DNA of 21,503 bases from NCBI GenBank assembly GCA_002159155.1, contig LZRQ01000040.1, forward strand, positions 1-21,503. The letters are read 5' to 3'. Under the pieces are notes generated by a model that made no database searches, was not told the origin of the DNA, and worked only from the letters and a program-made list of their open reading frames with translations. This DNA comes from Firmicutes bacterium ZCTH02-B6. Its GTDB lineage: Bacteria > Bacillota > Limnochordia > Limnochordales > ZCTH02-B6. The translations under genes and the position numbers were made by a program. Below are positions 20,660-21,503 of this stretch, in pieces; the stretch's first letter is position 1; each line of letters begins with the position of its first letter.

Positions 20660-21357
20660 GACCGGGGCAACAACCCCGCAGTCTCAGCCGGGTACAACGC
20701 CGGATGCCGGTGGGGAATGAGCGCACAGGCGACGGCGTGCTCCCACAGGGCCTCGCGGGTGACAAGGCCGCCGGTGAGGAGCCCGACGGCTCCGAGTCGG
20801 CCCTTGCCGCCTGTGAGGCCCATCACGTCGTCGATGACAAACCCCAGTTCCTCGCCGCCCACGAGACGCTCCACCACGAGCGCCCCCTTGCCCTGGATGC
20901 CATAGGCGCCGGCCTTATCCATGGGCTCACCCGTGGCCACGTAGCGGTCGATCTCCTCAGGGGACAGCTGCCGGAAGGTGACCTTGGTGCAAGCCGAAGC
21001 CACGAGGCACCGGCCGTTAGGGGCCTCAAGGACGCAGACCCCGGTAACCACCCGGTGGCTCCTGCCCGACAAGAGCGAAAGCAGGCGCTTGGCGTCAGCC
21101 GCATCCTTAGGCTTGCCCAGCACCTGGCCTTGGCAGAGCACGATGGTATCCGCCCCGATGACCAGGCCGTCCGGAAGCGTCACCGCCACCGCCCTGGCCT
21201 TGTGCAGGGCTCGCTGCTCCGCCAGTTCCCTGGGCGAACCTGCTATGATCGCCTCTTCATCTACTTCGGAAACCGCCACCGTGAACGGGAGGCCTGTCTC
21301 CGCCAGCAGTTGCTGCCGGCGAGGGGACGCGGAAGCAAGGATGATCGGCTTGTCCAT
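20656..21357 (-). CDS. Maf-type nucleotide pyrophosphatase with a DUF84/YjjX-like C-terminus (chimera)
   Basis: Residues 1-166 are Maf: LASASPRRQQLL (7-18), VIGADTIV with catalytic-type D70, GKP (81-83), SGRSHRVVTGV (97-107), then TGEPMDKAGAYGIQGKGALVVERL in two adjoining blocks. Normally Maf then ends within 25-30 residues with a NVVGLPL segment (total about 190-200). Here it does not. Residues 167-222 read GGEELGFVIDDVMG, then LGAVGLLTGGLVTREALWEH and AVACALIPH, the pattern of the C-terminus of the DUF84 (NTPase_I-T, YjjX) inosine/xanthosine triphosphatase family. Total is 233 residues. Maf enzymes hydrolyse dTTP/UTP or modified NTPs; DUF84 acts on ITP/XTP. Start is ATG at 21357, fixed by the family N-terminus, with no ribosome site. 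Confidence 0.88.
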   Translation of the reverse strand: MDKPIILASASPRRQQLLAETGLPFTVAVSEVDEEAIIAGSPRELAEQRALHKARAVAVTLPDGLVIGADTIVLCQGQVLGKPKDAADAKRLLSLLSGRSHRVVTGVCVLEAPNGRCLVASACTKVTFRQLSPEEIDRYVATGEPMDKAGAYGIQGKGALVVERLVGGEELGFVIDDVMGLTGGKGRLGAVGLLTGGLVTREALWEHAVACALIPHRHPALYPAETAGLLPRS

Positions 21358-21363
21358 GGGACG

Positions 21364-21372
21364 ATTATAGCA
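21364..21372 (-). promoter_or_regulatory. extended -10 promoter for a leaderless maf mRNA
   Basis: TGCTATAAT on the minus strand is a perfect extended -10 (TG-N-TATAAT). Six bases separate it from the ATG at 21357, so the first transcribed base should be the A of the start codon. No Shine-Dalgarno sequence fits between. Confidence 0.6.
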
Positions 21373-21435
21373 CAGCGGGATGGCCGCGGACGTACCGCGA
21401 TGCGAGGGGTTTCTGCTGGAAAGCTAAGCGTCGCT

Positions 21436-21447
21436 CCCACCGGTGGG
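21436..21447. repeat. 12-bp palindrome upstream of the maf promoter
   Basis: CCCACCGGTGGG is a perfect palindrome about 65 bases upstream of the maf -10. It may be an operator or chance in GC-rich DNA. Confidence 0.35.
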
Positions 21448-21456
21448 CAACGCGCC

Positions 21457-21496
21457 GGCACCGCCGCGCCGGGGAATTCCCGGGCGCGGCGGTACC
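21457..21496. terminator. long GC-rich inverted repeat at the window end
   Basis: ACCGCCGCGCC pairs with GGCGCGGCGGT around a GGGAATTCCC core, and the stem extends outward after one mismatch to GG/CC. It has the look of a bidirectional terminator or a small palindromic element, but no T-run is visible and the neighbouring gene lies beyond the window. 21358-21503 holds no gene. Confidence 0.45.
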
Positions 21497-21503
21497 TCTG
21501 GGG

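Noticed and set aside
20663..20678. CGGGG-N6-CCCCG hairpin after the aminopeptidase stop as its terminator
   Set aside because: Only five pairs with no T-run on either side, and it lies inside the maf coding region.
1..21503. CRISPR array, tRNA or rRNA genes, insertion sequence, prophage or defence system
   Set aside because: No regularly spaced repeats, no tRNA-like GGTTCGAATCC arms, no transposase, integrase or nuclease-like frames were found. The region looks like a normal chromosomal stretch.

Overview
The window is about 21.5 kb of high-GC bacterial DNA (roughly two thirds G+C by eye) with dense, short-spaced genes, strong AGGAGG-type ribosome sites and many GTG/TTG starts. The gene content (KorAB with a fused gamma-alpha subunit, a DUF2600/YtpB-type terpene synthase, a YpjD-like MazG protein, an M29 aminopeptidase, Maf, ABC-F, a NarL-type two-component pair) points to a high-GC, deep-branching Bacillota lineage of the Symbiobacterium/Thermaerobacter/Limnochordia kind. 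This placement is inference. The Liv binding protein has a Sec signal but no lipobox, which is unusual for a typical monoderm Firmicute. All genes look chromosomal and ordinary in base use. I see no rRNA, tRNA, CRISPR array, insertion sequence or phage gene.

Layout. 1-2232 (minus): branched-chain amino-acid type ABC importer, livJ then livH then the first codons of a third gene (probably livM), with a hairpin plus T-run between livJ and livH that looks like an attenuator. 2402-4497 (plus): a membrane-embedded M28 metallopeptidase and a co-directional four-helix membrane protein with a BON-like tail. 4505-4849 (minus): MazG-like NTP pyrophosphohydrolase. 5010-5216 (plus): a tiny two-helix membrane protein. 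5380-8014 (minus): korB/korA, a 2-oxoacid:ferredoxin oxidoreductase, divergent from a LysR regulator (8204-9109, plus). The shared intergenic region holds a good T-N11-A operator. 9126-10908 (minus): a DUF2600 terpene synthase and an unrecognised 180-residue protein. 11148-15363 (plus): 7TM histidine kinase, DevR-like response regulator and ABC-F ATPase. 15465-16355 (plus): orphan ParA/Soj ATPase. 16352-19108 (minus): a three-gene ABC-2 exporter (ATPase plus two 298-residue permeases). 19577-20659 (plus): M29 aminopeptidase with a long, structured leader. 20656-21357 (minus): a Maf-family protein.

The most unusual object is the last gene. Its first about 166 residues are a textbook Maf nucleotide pyrophosphatase. 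The last about 65 residues are not the Maf C-terminus but look like the C-terminal part of the DUF84/YjjX inosine/xanthosine triphosphatase family. The two families share the ITPase-like fold, so this reads as a chimera between structural homologues. It is also predicted to be translated from a leaderless mRNA, because a perfect extended -10 sits six bases before the ATG. Other points of interest are the LysR/korAB switch region, the transmembrane insertion in the active site of the M28 peptidase, the liv attenuator and the structured leader of the aminopeptidase.
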